A stretch of 64,000 nt of DNA. Origin: Paralvinella palmiformis (Eukaryota; Annelida; Polychaeta; Terebellida; Alvinellidae). The position numbers were made by a program, and so were the translations under genes. The stretch is from the NCBI GenBank assembly GCA_025642065.1, contig JAODUP010000161.1:678501-742500 (forward strand), read 5' to 3'. Below, in pieces: positions 1-14,157 of the stretch; position 1 is the stretch's first letter; the number at the start of each line of letters is the position of its first letter. The notes beneath the pieces are model-generated. The model did not search any database and was not told where the DNA came from. It was given only the letters and a program-made list of their open reading frames with translations.

Positions 1-59
1 AAAACTAAAGAGACAAAAGGGTTTAGTTTCTTTGTCTAACAAAACAACTAATTTCTTAT

Positions 60-66
60 GACAGAG

Positions 67-110
<44 letters not shown>

Positions 111-1774
111 GTCGTCATATTAAATAAATAATAATAAAACGGAAAATATTCTATTATCTTGTTTTTCTTTATAGAGGCTAAAGAGATATTCTCTGCGTAT
201 CCATCTTAGTTATTTCGTGATCAGTATCGTTGTCTTTCAATCTATTTTATGTAATTAAATTTCAGGCATTTTTTATTAACTTGTTTAATAATTGTCTGAT
301 GGACATCAGATGATCAATATTTATTTTTAACAGATTCTGTTATTTTTAATAGACCGTTCCCTGTGTTGGTGGTAAATATGACCACGATGATAGAAGCATA
401 CAATTAACACTTAGTGAACAAAATCCTCATTTACTTACTAAATCACATACGATTGAAAAACATATCAAGTGAAATTTGGATGCGAACATATTCTTTACCG
501 TTACCTACCTATGTTAGCCCTTACACAGAGACAACATGATGATTATCATTTTACCTTCGCCCTTTCAGATATCCCACCAGAGAGTCAACAATCCGTTCAT
601 AATAAATAACTATTAAGTGTTTTGATCTTTGGGGAGATGCCCGAGTTACTTTAACTTCACTTTATGTAGATATCAGAATGACTGTAGATCCCAAGGTTAC
701 TTAGATAACTGTAGATTGGTTTACTTTTAGAGATGTTATTTTTGAGTCCCTGACATAAATATATATTTGGTTTCAATTAGTTATGTCGTGGTTAGATGTG
801 ATTCTTTATTTCTTATAGTAGAGAATTCTTCGGAACAAAAATGTGTATTAATGGATCCAGACAGGAAGCTTTTTGCCAACAAGTCAGACACTGTTTGGTC
901 AGCCATTAGCTGACATTGTAAATGAAGATCTGTGAGTGAAATATTTTGTTGGAAGATTTGTATATTATTTCGAACAATGTTCCGGACTGATGAAGATTTG
1001 CAATACGTAATGGCTAGTATAAAACACATATTTTGGTAGACTATTATATACATAATATGGTGACAATCATTGTCCAAGGTCACTCAGACTATACAGCTTA
1101 TAATCTCAGGAGATTTTAAAGGTAAAATGAAAGTCCTTGTTTTTTAACTAATAAATATTACTTCCTTAAATATTCCACATTTACCTGTACAATTCCTGGG
1201 GGGTATACCTATTTGAAATAGATAGAAAGTTGATAACTCGATCACCAACATTCACTTGTTCTATATATGTCTATATACACATCTCTATATCTATCTATAT
1301 AATATATATCTATTTGTCTATCTATTACGCTAGCTACTTAACTATCCACATATAGTTAAAACATCATATCTGTCCAGTAATATTTATTTTGAATTTAACA
1401 AATAACTCCAAAATGTAAACTTCCTCTTGAAATAAAAACAAAATCAGTACAGTTGACTACAGGAAAATAAAAACTCGGTGAATGTTGCTAAACACGAGAG
1501 CTATCTTGATTTTCCAACTTTAGAATAAAATTAAAAATCGAGACACCATAATAGCTGGTGTAAGTGCAGATAAATTACTTTTTCTAAATACCTGGGTTAT
1601 ATAATATTTACTTAAAGTGAGTATTAATTATTAATTCTGCCTTATCTTAATTAAGAATGTGGAGTTTGGGATTATACCAATTGAATAGGATCAATCAAAT
1701 TACAGCTAATTTATCAAATTTAATTATGTTTAGTGATAAACCAAATTGTAGAAAACGTATGTCCCTTATATTTG

Positions 1775-1826
<52 letters not shown>

Positions 1827-3180
1827 AAATGAAAACGTAATCACAAATAATAATTATCAAGCAGAAAATAATAAATGTCTGTTACATTAAATTAATTAAT
1901 TAAGAACTAAAGATAATTTATATAATTAATTATTTATCTTAGGGATATCTTCATTTAAACATTGTGTTTATAATACTCTTTTTTTTTCAGAATCATACTG
2001 CGTTAAACTTTAGAGTTGGTATTACTATATCCTGTTAAATAAGTCTAAGTCTAAACCCATACTGTCACATGATGTTCTTGGATAGACTTCTCCCATTGAG
2101 ATGACCAATCAATGGAAACGGAAATACATAGAGTAATGACGCAGCCGAACGTGATGTCCATATCCGGTGTGCTACGACCAGGTACAGTACATCTGAAAGA
2201 TGTCAACTCGAAGTTATCGTTTTGGCGGGCATCGTGAGATGATACGACATTAGACTATGTACATATCTTAGAAACCAGATTAAACGGGTTTCGAATCCCT
2301 TGGTTAGCTATATCTGAGGGATGTTTCATCAGAGGAAATACCTTACTTAACTCTTCGTAATATAACTTGAATTTAATTATAGCCAATTGAAACTCAAATA
2401 AATATTAATACAAAAATTGAATTTTAACTGTAACTAGATACACTACTTACGTTTAACTAATCACTAGGTTTTAGTTGATATATTTAGGACTTTTGTGTAA
2501 AATGGTAGTTATTTACAAAAATGTTCAGACCTAACAGATGATTTTGGTAAAATCGAATACTGTATTTGTTGGAACCAGATTCACCGGCCCGTCACCCGAA
2601 ACACTATGCCGGCACTGTCAACAAGTGTACGATCCGGTACATTATCTGCTGAACTGCCCAGCCTACCCGAAGCACCGAAGATCACTTAAAGGTCTTCTCC
2701 GCCCGGAAGACCACAAACTTCCAGACCGCCACCTAGCGGCGTTGCTCATAAGGAAATCAACATTTCTACCAGACATCATAACTCCACTTCTCCAGAAAGA
2801 TCCCTACACATACCAAGGACAGATCAGACCGCCCCTATGGACTAGTGGATAAGAGCTTGGGCCCTCGTACCCATAATCCGTGCTGTTCGGGAGGCCGGAG
2901 GTTCCCGGCCGCGACATTATAGTAGGAGGAGGTTTTAGTCCAACCAGGCAACTGGTAAGGTTTTTTCTCCTCCGAAATTGACTTCTATACTAAACTGAGG
3001 TTCCACCATGCTAAACATTGCATAGTACGCCATTCGTCACAACAACAGTAGCCAACACCAGGTGGCTGTGCCCAATAGGCGACAGCCAGGGGTTCCTACC
3101 CCAAACTTCAACAAGACAAGTTGGAACCAGATTGTCCAGGTTTAAGCCTTTGTGTATGTATTTGTTCCCTAAATGTGGTT
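60..3180 (+). repeat. R1 repeat, copy A
   Basis: AT-rich interspersed repeat with no coding frame. The segment from 110 onward aligns with copies B and C; shared landmarks are ACAGAGACAACATGATGATT, then CCACCAGAGAGTCAACAATC, then AATGGATCCAGACAGGAAGC. It contains (AT)n at 1777-1822 and carries a LINE insertion at 2582-3120. Near 2288-2345 it has SINE-like sequence (TTCGAATCCC, then GGGATGTTTCATC). Confidence 0.8.
2582..3120 (+). mobile_element. 5'-truncated LINE with zinc-knuckle ORF2 end, 13-bp target duplication
   Basis: A perfect TTGGAACCAGATT duplication (2569-2581 and 3121-3133) brackets a 539-bp insertion in R1 copy A. The R1 sequence resumes after it, as the intact copies B and C show. 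Up to the TAA at 2850 it encodes the end of a non-LTR ORF2 with Cys-x2-Cys-x7-His-x4-Cys (CRHCQQVYDPVHYLLNC), the zinc knuckle near the C-terminus of many LINE ORF2 proteins. The rest is a GC-richer 3' UTR ending ACAAGACAAG. It looks like the youngest insertion in this part of the window. Confidence 0.9.
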
Positions 3181-3182
3181 AA

Positions 3183-3229
<47 letters not shown>

Positions 3230-3242
3230 CGGGTTGAGACAG

Positions 3243-3482
3243 CAATTTCAACAACTCTCAATCATTTTAACACCCAACCAAAAACCGGGTTCTTAGCGTA
3301 AACACTGGAGTGGGCGATAATGAAGGGCTTAACTTGATCATTTTGAAGGAAAATACAAGAAATACTGAATGACTAAATAAAATTACTTTATACTAATATA
3401 AGTCACACACACACACACACACACACGCACAAACACACGAACACACACACACACCCCCCCCCCCCCCCCCCCCACACACACA

Positions 3483-3528
<46 letters not shown>

Positions 3529-3544
3529 AAATTTTTTTATATAT

Positions 3545-3578
<34 letters not shown>

Positions 3579-4430
3579 TGAGGTGAAGGGATGGAGAGAG
3601 CATCTCGAAGATTGAGAAATGTTGTCCTTTAGTTAAATGCATCACCAATCAATGATTAATAGGTAAATCACGTGACACAATGGAACCAATAACAACAATA
3701 TCACTGGACGATGTGACGAAGAAAGATTATTACAGTTCAGCAAAATTTCTTATAGAGTTGCCACTTGATTTAACGTAAATTCACGTGGCTATGGCGAGTT
3801 CCTGTTGAAACCATTTCTCCAAAAATAAATCTTCGTTAAAAGCAAAGCAATGAAGTAAGAACAAACAAACAAAAAATCCAATAAATTTACATATAATTTG
3901 TTTTAGTTCCTTCTTCCCGATTTCACTAAAAGTGTCCCAAGACACATTCTCGTATGGAAAAGGGTAGATTTATATCAACAAAATAGCCTCGGTCCTTCAT
4001 CAATATTTTATTGATATTGCTTTTAGAGAATCGTGTCAACCGGACGAACTAATGACCTCGAACTCAGTTAATGTCTCTCTTCGGAGGCATGAGGATGTTA
4101 CATGATGAGAGAGCTTTTATATTTTAGAACGGAAAATGTATGTCAAAAGTCAGATAATTTATGAAAACGACTTACCAAACTCCTGGGATGTTACTGTGAC
4201 ACATATTTATAAGGTTTAAATGTAATTATGCAGCGTTATTATAAAATATAGTTTAGCACAAATATACAACAATATACAACAATATCCATTATTTCTAAAT
4301 ATATATTATTTTAGTATAAATGTTAATCATCAACGATCGGATAATTATTTTGATTCTCATCAATAAACAATATGTTCTGCCAAACAAAAGTGACACAGGG
4401 GCAAAGTTACTTCGTGTATGAAAACAGCAT
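3243..4430 (+). repeat. R2 segment, first copy (direct pair with 6519-7685)
   Basis: Nearly identical to 6519-7685 from CAATTTCAACAACTCTCAAT to the GGCAAAGTT end, about 1.2 kb with few substitutions. It includes a compound microsatellite at 3403-3574 that differs in make-up from the one in the second copy. No gene seen. Confidence 0.88.
3403..3574. repeat. Compound microsatellite (CA)n-(C)n-(CA)n-(AT)n-(GA)n
   Basis: It contains a run of about 20 C, flanked by CA repeats, then (AT)n, a short A-run/T-run block and (GA)n. Paralogous to the compound array at 6676-6856, which has no C run. Confidence 0.95.
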
Positions 4431-4434
4431 GATT

Positions 4435-4469
<35 letters not shown>

Positions 4470-4474
<5 letters not shown>

Positions 4475-4625
4475 TAAGATGAAAGAAGCATAAAATATAT
4501 ACTTAGTAAACAAAATCCTCATTCGCCTCCTAATTCAATTTCATTTGAAACACATTTCATGTGAAATTTGGATGCGCACATATTTCTTACTGTTGCCTAC
4601 CTATATAAACATGACCATCAGAGAA
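4470..4625 (+). repeat. R1 fragment
   Basis: It shares GAAGCATAAAATATATACTT and GTGAAATTTGGATGCG with R1 copies A to C, then breaks into the R3 segment. About 150 bp, between R2 and R3 of the first duplicated unit. Confidence 0.65.
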
Positions 4626-4631
4626 CCAGGG

Positions 4632-5273
4632 TGATTCTTATTGGAGTCTAGCTACCTTCAACCTCTAATTTTGGAATTTGACGGACACCGAAATTTAGGT
4701 TTGTGGTAAATTGAAGTCTCTTGAACTCAAATGATATCTCAGTAGATTCCGATCTTAAACTGGAGTTCGGCCATTTTGATTCTATTGTGAACATACACTG
4801 ATGTATAAGATTGTCACCAACTGAGCTGTAACTAGAACCAGTTCAATCTTGGAACTGAGCATGAATAATAAATGATGATAATGCAGATACCGGTTTATAA
4901 TGCTCGTTCCCTGACCCATTTATTGAATGCTGGTTCAGTGGAGCGAAGCTTCCGTACAAGATTAATCTTGTTTTGTATTTTGCCCTCCAGCAACCTCAGA
5001 TCACCTCACACGCGAAATACAATTTGCCATGACATTCCGCAACAACATTGGCCCTTACTGAAACTGCTTCGACATGTTACAGTGCTACATATTGATTTGC
5101 ACCGATAATAGAGAGATAAACAGGTTTAAATTCACAAATTATGTAATATATATATATATAAATAAACCACTTTACGCTAATTGTGTTTGTATATATTCGT
5201 TTACCAAAATATTCGATATGTTACTGTGGAATTTCCCAGTAAAACATATTTGAATCACAACGAGGACGTTTTA

Positions 5274-5317
<44 letters not shown>

Positions 5318-5353
5318 TCATATAGCGCCTTGTTCAACTTTAATTGCTCTAAG
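4632..5353 (+). repeat. R3 arm (plus orientation), inverted pair with 7699-8402
   Basis: It matches the reverse complement of 7699-8402 along its full length, including the (AAT)n stretch and the CGCCTTGTTCAACT segment next to it. A third, shorter copy in plus orientation is at 17155-17440. Confidence 0.88.
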
Positions 5354-5499
5354 ACTGTTTACATTTAAAACACAATTAAAACATATTCTGAGCTCATATA
5401 GCTCAAATACATTTCATACATAATAAACTGGTTTAAAATGATAAATACGCCAATTTAAATAAATGGATTTCGAGAACCTGACAAACTATGTCTTTACTT

Positions 5500-6190
5500 G
5501 ATGCGAATTTAATATGATTTTATAAATTTACGGGGACTACTCTAACATCATAAGATGACGGTAAATTATCTTTGGAATGTTCGACTGGGAAATAATTGGA
5601 TATTAATTATGGTTAATTACGCTGGTGAAATATATTGTGATTCAGTGAGATAAAATGATATGTTTTTAAACACAGACATTATTGCCCTATTCTACAGATT
5701 CCTGTAGGATATTTTATTGGGAGTGTGACGTAGCTATTTGATATATTATTGTTGTATAGCAAATTATACGATATTCTCTTACCTGATGAATGAATAACTT
5801 ATAAGATGGAGATAGATAACATCAGTTCGAATTAACGGGCTAAGTAATTTCTTTGCTTTCCTGCTTGCATAATGGATGTGTGAAATAAATTTAGCTTGTG
5901 GATAAATTCAGGTGACTACGTACATTAATGCGTCTGTGTTCGTCTGAATACTTCAAGCAGTGGATAAAAGTAGACTATCACAGAAAATCAGAAGTCTTTA
6001 TTTCAATGTATAAACAATTCATCAGGGCATAGTAACCAGAGAAGTTATTGTTCATGCTAATAAATTCAGTGTCTCATCGATCGGTTAGTAACCTTTTTTA
6101 TTAAAATATAAAAACCAAATTAACTAAATGACCTTTCAGAACACAGCTATTCTTTAAACTAGCCAATGAGTGTCTATGCGTAGGAATACT
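5500..6190 (+). repeat. R4 segment, first copy
   Basis: Shared with 8700-9260 and 18720-19050: TTGGAATGTTCGACTGGGAA, TGACGTAGCTATTTGATATA and ACCTGATGAATGAATAACTT are all present in each. An AGCAGTGGATAAAAGTAGA-like segment closes it. Confidence 0.82.
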
Positions 6191-6518
6191 TGTAGCAGTG
6201 GATAAAGGTAAACTATCCATCAAGATCCTTATCCTTAATAACATCAGATATTTCATTCGTTTGATTACAGATCGAATGACAATTTATAAGACCAATACTT
6301 GCATTTTCTATCCAACAGTGTCATTATATAGTGTTATTAGCGCAGTGATCAAATTACTTCTATCAGACCCAATCTGCTTTGGATGGCTTCCACAAAGTGG
6401 GCGTATCGCTAAACAAATGGTATTACCACCATTGCAAGCAACTGATCCTTATTTTAATTCTTTAACTAAATATGAGAAAAAAGTAGACGAAAAGGAAATT
6501 CTGTTGGTTACACAACAA

Positions 6519-7685
<1,167 letters not shown>

Positions 7686-7698
7686 AAGTTTATATATG

Positions 7699-8402
7699 CC
7701 TTAGAGTAATTATAGTTGAACAAGGCGCAATATAAATTATTATTATTATTATTATTATTATTTTTAAACGTCTTCGTTGTGATTCAAATATGTTTTACTG
7801 GGAAATTCCACAGTAACATATCGAATATTTTGGTAAACGAATATATACAAACACAATTAGTGGAAAGTGTTTTATTTATATATATTACATAATTTGTGAA
7901 TTTAAACCTGTTTATCTCTCTATTATCGGTGCAAATTAATATGTAGCATTGTAACATGTCGAAGCAGTTTCAGTAAGGGGGCAATGTTGTTGCGGAATGT
8001 CATGGCAAATTGTATTTCGCGTGTGAGGTGATCTGAGGTTGCTGGAGGGCAAAATACAAAACAAGATTAATCTTGTACGGAAGCTTCGCGCCCCTGAACC
8101 AGCATTCAATAAATGGGTCAGGGAACGAGCATTATAAACCGGTATCTGCATTATCATCATTTATTATTCATGCTCAGTTCCAAGATTGAACTGGTTCTAG
8201 TTACAGCTCAGTTGGTGACAGTCTTATACATCAGTGTATGTTCACAATAGAATCAAAATGGCCGAACTCCAGTTTAAGATCGGAATCTACTGAGATATCA
8301 TTTGAGTTCAAGAGACTTCAATTTACCACAAACCTAAATTTCGGTGTCCGTCAAATTCCAAAATTAGAGGTTGAAGGTAGCTAGACTCCAATAAGAATCA
8401 CC
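7699..8402 (-). repeat. R3 arm (minus orientation)
   Basis: Reverse-complement copy of 4632-5353. It sits between R2 copy 2 and R4 copy 2, in the place where the first unit has R3 in plus orientation, so this segment was inverted in one of the two duplicated units. Confidence 0.88.
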
Positions 8403-8439
8403 CTATATATATATATTATTATATATATATATTATATAT

Positions 8440-9330
8440 ATAATATATAACACTGGCCGATACTGAATCCTTTACACCTAATACATTCGTCAAACATTAC
8501 ATTGTTATGTAACAGACCTTTTACTGAGAAAATAACCCACTTGATGGTAATTGTTTTTTGTATTTATTCGTTTACCAAAATATTCGCTGTGTTACTGTCT
8601 AATTTCTCAGTACAACATATTTGAATCACAACGAGGACGTTTTTATATAAAAAAAATAATAATAATAATTGTAGTAATAATATGTCTTTATCTGTTACGA
8701 GTTTAAAGTGGTTTTCTAAATTTACGGGGACTACTATAACATCATAAGATGACGGTAAATTATCTTTGGAATGTTCGACTGGGAAATAATTGGATATTAA
8801 TTATGGTTAATTACGCTGGTGAAATATATTGTGATTCAGTGAGATAAAATGATATGTTTTTAAACACAGACATTATTGCCCTATTCTACAGATTCTTGTA
8901 GGTCATTCTATTGGGAGTGTGACGTAGCTATTTGATATATTATTGTTGTATAGCAAATTATACGATATTCTCTTACCTGATGAATGAATAACTTATAAGA
9001 TGGAGATAGATAACATCAGTTCGAATTAACGGGTTAAGTAATTTCGTTCCTTTCCTCAATGCATAATGGATGTGTGAACTAAATTTTACTTGTGGGTACA
9101 TGCAGGTGACTACGTACATGCATGAGTTTGTACTTTTAGCAGTGGATAAAAGTAGACTATCACAGAAAATCAGAAGTCCTGATTACATAGGGTATAGATC
9201 CCTGAGAAGTCCTGTTTTCATTCTAACACATTTGTATTTTTTAAACACTGTATAAAAAGCAAATTACTTACATTACCTGAATATAAAACGCCAAATTCAG
9301 AACAAAGTTATTCTGTGAACTGGCTTACGA
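8440..9330 (+). repeat. R4 segment, second copy
   Basis: Direct copy of the first R4. It begins with a CACTGGCCGATACTGAATCC segment that reappears at 18195, and continues through the TGTTACTGT and AACGAGGACGT landmarks. Confidence 0.82.
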
Positions 9331-9390
9331 GTATTATTGTGCTGCAACCTTTATTTCTTCAAATTTACAGTCAATAATCCTATTATTGAT

Positions 9391-9391
<1 letters not shown>

Positions 9392-9458
<67 letters not shown>

Positions 9459-9576
9459 CCTATTTATCTATCTGGTACTCCCCTCTCTCTCTCTCTCTCA
9501 ATCTCTCGATAAGGAAATCACCGAATAATTCATGAATGAAGTAAATGTACATATTTGCTGAACAATAAGATGACAC

Positions 9577-9670
<94 letters not shown>

Positions 9671-9674
9671 TATA
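9392..9674. repeat. Two long (AT)n arrays
   Basis: (AT)n at 9392-9456 and at 9579-9674, the second nearly 100 bp. The 120-base spacer holds (TC)n and no gene. Confidence 0.95.
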
Positions 9675-9699
9675 AGCATTCAATATTAATTGACAAATC

Positions 9700-10700
9700 A
9701 GCTTGAAAATAATTCAGATGGACAACACGAACATTACAACAATATATGAAACATTTAAAGGTCCAATTTTTATAACTTATGTTTAATTGAGAATGTTCAG
9801 TATTTAGTTTTTACCGAAAATGTGTAGTATTAGTAGTATTAGCAGAAGTAGTAGTAGTATTAGTAGTAGAAGCAGTAGTAGCAGCGATTGTATTACTACT
9901 GTTATTATTATTAGTAGTAGTAGTAGTAGTAGCAGCAGTTGTAGTAGTAGTAGTAGTAGTAGTCGTAGTAGTATTGGTGTTGTTGTAACAGTTGTGGTAG
10001 ATATAACAGTAATGATAATAATATACATTTTATAAAACAGCCTACAATAAGGGATATAGGAAGCTAAGACGACTTAAACGTTGGATACCTGAAATACAAT
10101 CTACAACGATTTGTCATAAGGCAAGAGATTAAGTCATTAATAGATGAAGCAACATTTCTCTTCTCTAACAATCTATTTCACGAGCTGTAGACTTCTAGAT
10201 GAGAAATACAATCAGAATATCAGTTCCACAAAATATATACTTCTAAATAGTAAATACAATCGGCATATCGATTCCACAAACATTGGACTTCTAAATTATA
10301 CAATCAACATATCAAATCGAGAAACTATGGCCATATCAATGTTTACTGTAAACAACATATCAAATGCAGATAAAATATGAATGTGATCAACTGATCAACT
10401 CAACAAACCAAGAGCCGCTAAATAATTAAATAAACATATCAGCTCCTGAAGCAATATACTTCTAAATGGCTAAAAACAATTAAAATATCAGCTCAACAAA
10501 CCATAGACAGTTAAATGATAAATATAAACAGCTTATTAATAGAGCAGGGACATACATATATAAGTAATAATAACTAACTGTTTTTAAATGAATGTCAATC
10601 GTGCCCATAACGATGACAAACTCAAGTTTATTAAGAAATATGTCTAGAAGTCAATGACTCCGAATGATGGATCATTGTTTGGCTGGCTAATGGACAAACC
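9700..10700. other. No gene recognised
   Basis: AT-rich sequence around the AGT triplet repeat. 10140-10560 shows loose repetition of CTTCTAAATxGTAAATACAAT and ATATCA motifs, perhaps an old tandem array. No splice-supported frame was found. Confidence 0.6.
9826..9990. repeat. (AGT/AGC)n trinucleotide repeat
   Basis: Imperfect triplet repeat. It reads as poly-Ser on one strand and poly-Leu on the other; judged non-coding because no conserved flanking frame exists. Confidence 0.9.
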
Positions 10701-10710
10701 CACACACACA

Positions 10711-11008
<298 letters not shown>

Positions 11009-11009
11009 C

Positions 11010-12856
11010 TAGTGGCAAACTAGATATTACGTAATCAATATCGTTGTCATTAAATCCATTTTATGTAACTAAATTTCGGACATTTATTAGCTTGTTTAAT
11101 ATTTATTTTATAAATATCAGATTATCAATATTTTTATTTAATGGTTTCTGTTATTTTTAGTAGATCATACGCTGTGTTGTTGGTATATAAGACTAAGATG
11201 ATAGAAGCATAAAATGTACACTTAGTAAACAAAATCCTCCTTTACCTACTAATTCAATAACATTTGAAAAACATGTCAAGTGAAATTTGGATGCGAACAT
11301 ATTCTTTACTGTTACCTACCTATGTTAGCCCTTACACAGAGACAACATGATGATTATCATTTTACTTTCGGTCTTTCAGATATCCCACCAGAGAGTCAAC
11401 AATCCGTTCATAATAAATAACTATTAAGTGTTTTGATCTTTGGGGAGATGCCCGAGTTACTTTAGCTTCACTTTATGTAGATGTCGGGATGACTGTAGAT
11501 CCCAAGGTTACTTAGATAACTGTAGATTGGTATACTTTTAGAGATGTTATTTTTGAGTCCCTGACATAAATATATATTTGGTTACGATTAGTTATGTCGT
11601 GGTTAGACGTGATTCTTTATATATTGTGGTAGAGAATTCTACGGAACAGAAATGTGTACTAATGGATCCAGACAGGAAGCTTTTTGCCAACAACTCTGAC
11701 ACTGTTTGGTCAGCCATTAGCTGACAATGTAAATGAAGATTTGTGAGTGAAATATATTGATGGAAGATTTGAATGTTATGATGAAGAATGTTCCGACCGG
11801 ATGAAGATTTGCAACAGGTAATGGCAAATATAAAAACGCATATTTTGGTAGACTTTTATTTAAACAATATGGTCCCAGTCTTCGTTAAACGCCACTCAAA
11901 ATATACGCCTTATAGTCTCGGGAGATCGTAGAGGTGAAATCAAAGTCCATTTATTATTGTTTAAACTAATAACCTGTTTACTTCTTTTACAATTCCACAT
12001 TTACCTGTACAGTTCCCGGGGGATTTACCTATTTGAAATAGATAGAAAATTGGTAACTCGATCACCGATATTCTCTTTGTCTATATCTGTCCGTCTACAC
12101 ATATGTATATCTATCTATATAATATATCTATCTAATATACTTATTTATCCATGTGTAGTTAGAAGACAACATATACCCAGTAATATGTATTTTGAATGCT
12201 CCAGTTAATCCCTCAAAATATTAAAGACGACATAATATAATGATACGTGATAATTATTATATAGAGCCTTATTCGGCTAGATATCTGCCCTAAGGCACTT
12301 TACAGTATTATTATCCCTATCTCAGACCTCTTCCAATCCGGCACCCATCTCAACTCCCAAAGGAGCATACAACGCAAGCTGCCATTATAGGCGCAAAGCG
12401 TTACTCAAACACAAATCCATCGCATCCTCTCATGTTAACATTTGTATGGATCGGTGTACCAATCGCCATATGACAGCATTGCAGGACTCCGGAGCCTCGA
12501 ACCGCGACCTTCGGCTACGAATCCCACGATCTAACTAACTACGTTATCACGGTTCGACAAAATGTAATACGTACAGTTGGCTAAAGGTTACTAAAATCTA
12601 AGTGAAAGTTGCTACACACGCCATGTTGATTTTATAACATTAAAACGGCATTAAAGATCTAGACACCATAATAGTTGGTGTAAGTCCAGCTAAATTATAT
12701 TTTACTAAATGTTTATTGCAAAACTTAATAAACATTTGACATATATAATGAGTGAGCAACCTTCTAAATAATGCCTATTAAAGTAAGTTTTGCTCATTAA
12801 TTTTGCCTTATCTTAATTATGAATGTGGATTTTGGGATAATATCAATTGAATTAAA

Positions 12857-12917
<61 letters not shown>

Positions 12918-13760
12918 TAATAGAAATGACAGTGTCAATCACAAAACATAAAATATTACATATCAAGCATAAAATAATATGTTGTTCATTACTTTAATTA
13001 AATTAATTTAGAACTAAATATAATATCTATAATTAATTATTTATCTTGGGAATATCTTCATTTAAATATTGTATTTATATTACTCACTTTGTCACCATTT
13101 AAATCTTTAAGGGTTGAACTTTAAGGGTATTACTATATCCTGTTAAATAAACCTAAATCCATACTGTCACGTGATCTTCTGATGTAGACTTCTCCCATCA
13201 TGATGACCAATCAATAGAAGCGGAAATAAATAGAGTAATGACGCAGTCAACCGTGATGTCTATATCCGGTGGCGGACTACGACCTCGTGTCATACACCCG
13301 ATTGATGTCACCTTGATGTTATCATTCAGGCGGGCACGTGATCATCGTGAGATAATATGATTTTAGACTATGCACAAATCTTGGAGATAACATTAAAATA
13401 GTTAGCTATGTCTGTGGGATGTTTCATCGGATGATCTGACTTACTTAGCTTTTCGTAATACAACATGGATTTAATTAGACCAAAGTGCGACTCAAATAAA
13501 TAATAATGAAAAATAGAATAGTAACTGTAACATGAAATAGTACTTACATTTAACTATTAACTGGGTGTTAATTGCTATAATTAGAACATTTGTGTTAATT
13601 CGTAAAGTAATTTACAAGAAATCTGAACCTTTCTGGTGCCGGTTGATGATTGTCTCAGAGTTGATTTGTTGGTTCAGCCAAAACTAATGATTTGGTTAGA
13701 ATCTGATAGAGAACTATTGTTTATGGAACCAGACTCTACGTGTTTAAGGTCTTGTGAGTT

Positions 13761-13829
<69 letters not shown>

Positions 13830-14022
13830 TAGGTGGATAGCCAGTTTGTGGTTACTTGGTTGAAGAAAAATACCCAAAAACATATTTATAATTGTGCATA
13901 AATATATTCTTTCAAACATAAAATATATTTTGTTTGTAAAAGAGTTGCACAGTTCAAGTAATTTGATCTGGCAAAGCATAGACCAACAATTATCAGCTAA
14001 TGGTTTCATTGATAACTTGCAT
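11010..14022 (+). repeat. R1 repeat, copy B
   Basis: Aligns with copies A and C over about 2.5 kb, same strand. It carries a private SINE at 12240-12556 and a (TG)n run at 12861-12915 where copy A has (AT)n. The right end is at the (AT)n near 14030. Confidence 0.8.
12240..12556 (-). mobile_element. SINE of a second family, with a LINE-like 3' tail, inside an R1 copy
   Basis: The stretch interrupts R1 copy B relative to copies A and C. On the minus strand it opens with a tRNA-like head (box B GGTTCGAGGC) and closes with GTAAAGTGCCTTAGGGC and GGCTCTATATAATAATTA. That tail has the AGCGCCTT / GGCGCTATATAA stem common at the 3' ends of partner LINEs, and related tails occur at 5318 and 7738. An exact target duplication could not be fixed. 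Confidence 0.7.
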
Positions 14023-14034
14023 ATATATATTATA

Positions 14035-14095
<61 letters not shown>
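13763..14095. repeat. (AT)n arrays at the right edge of R1 copy B
   Basis: (AT)n at 13763-13821 and at 14020-14095, separated by 200 bases of R1. Similar arrays sit at the matching places of copy C (16734-16794) and copy A (3186-3226). Confidence 0.93.
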
Positions 14096-14097
<2 letters not shown>

Positions 14098-14157
14098 CGA
14101 CATTACTGGCAGGATTCATTCAAGGACGATTTACAAATAATGGGTAACATGTTAACA

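Noticed and set aside
9804..10035. Poly-Leu and poly-Ser frames
   Set aside because: Opposite strands of an AGT/AGC triplet repeat with no conserved flank.
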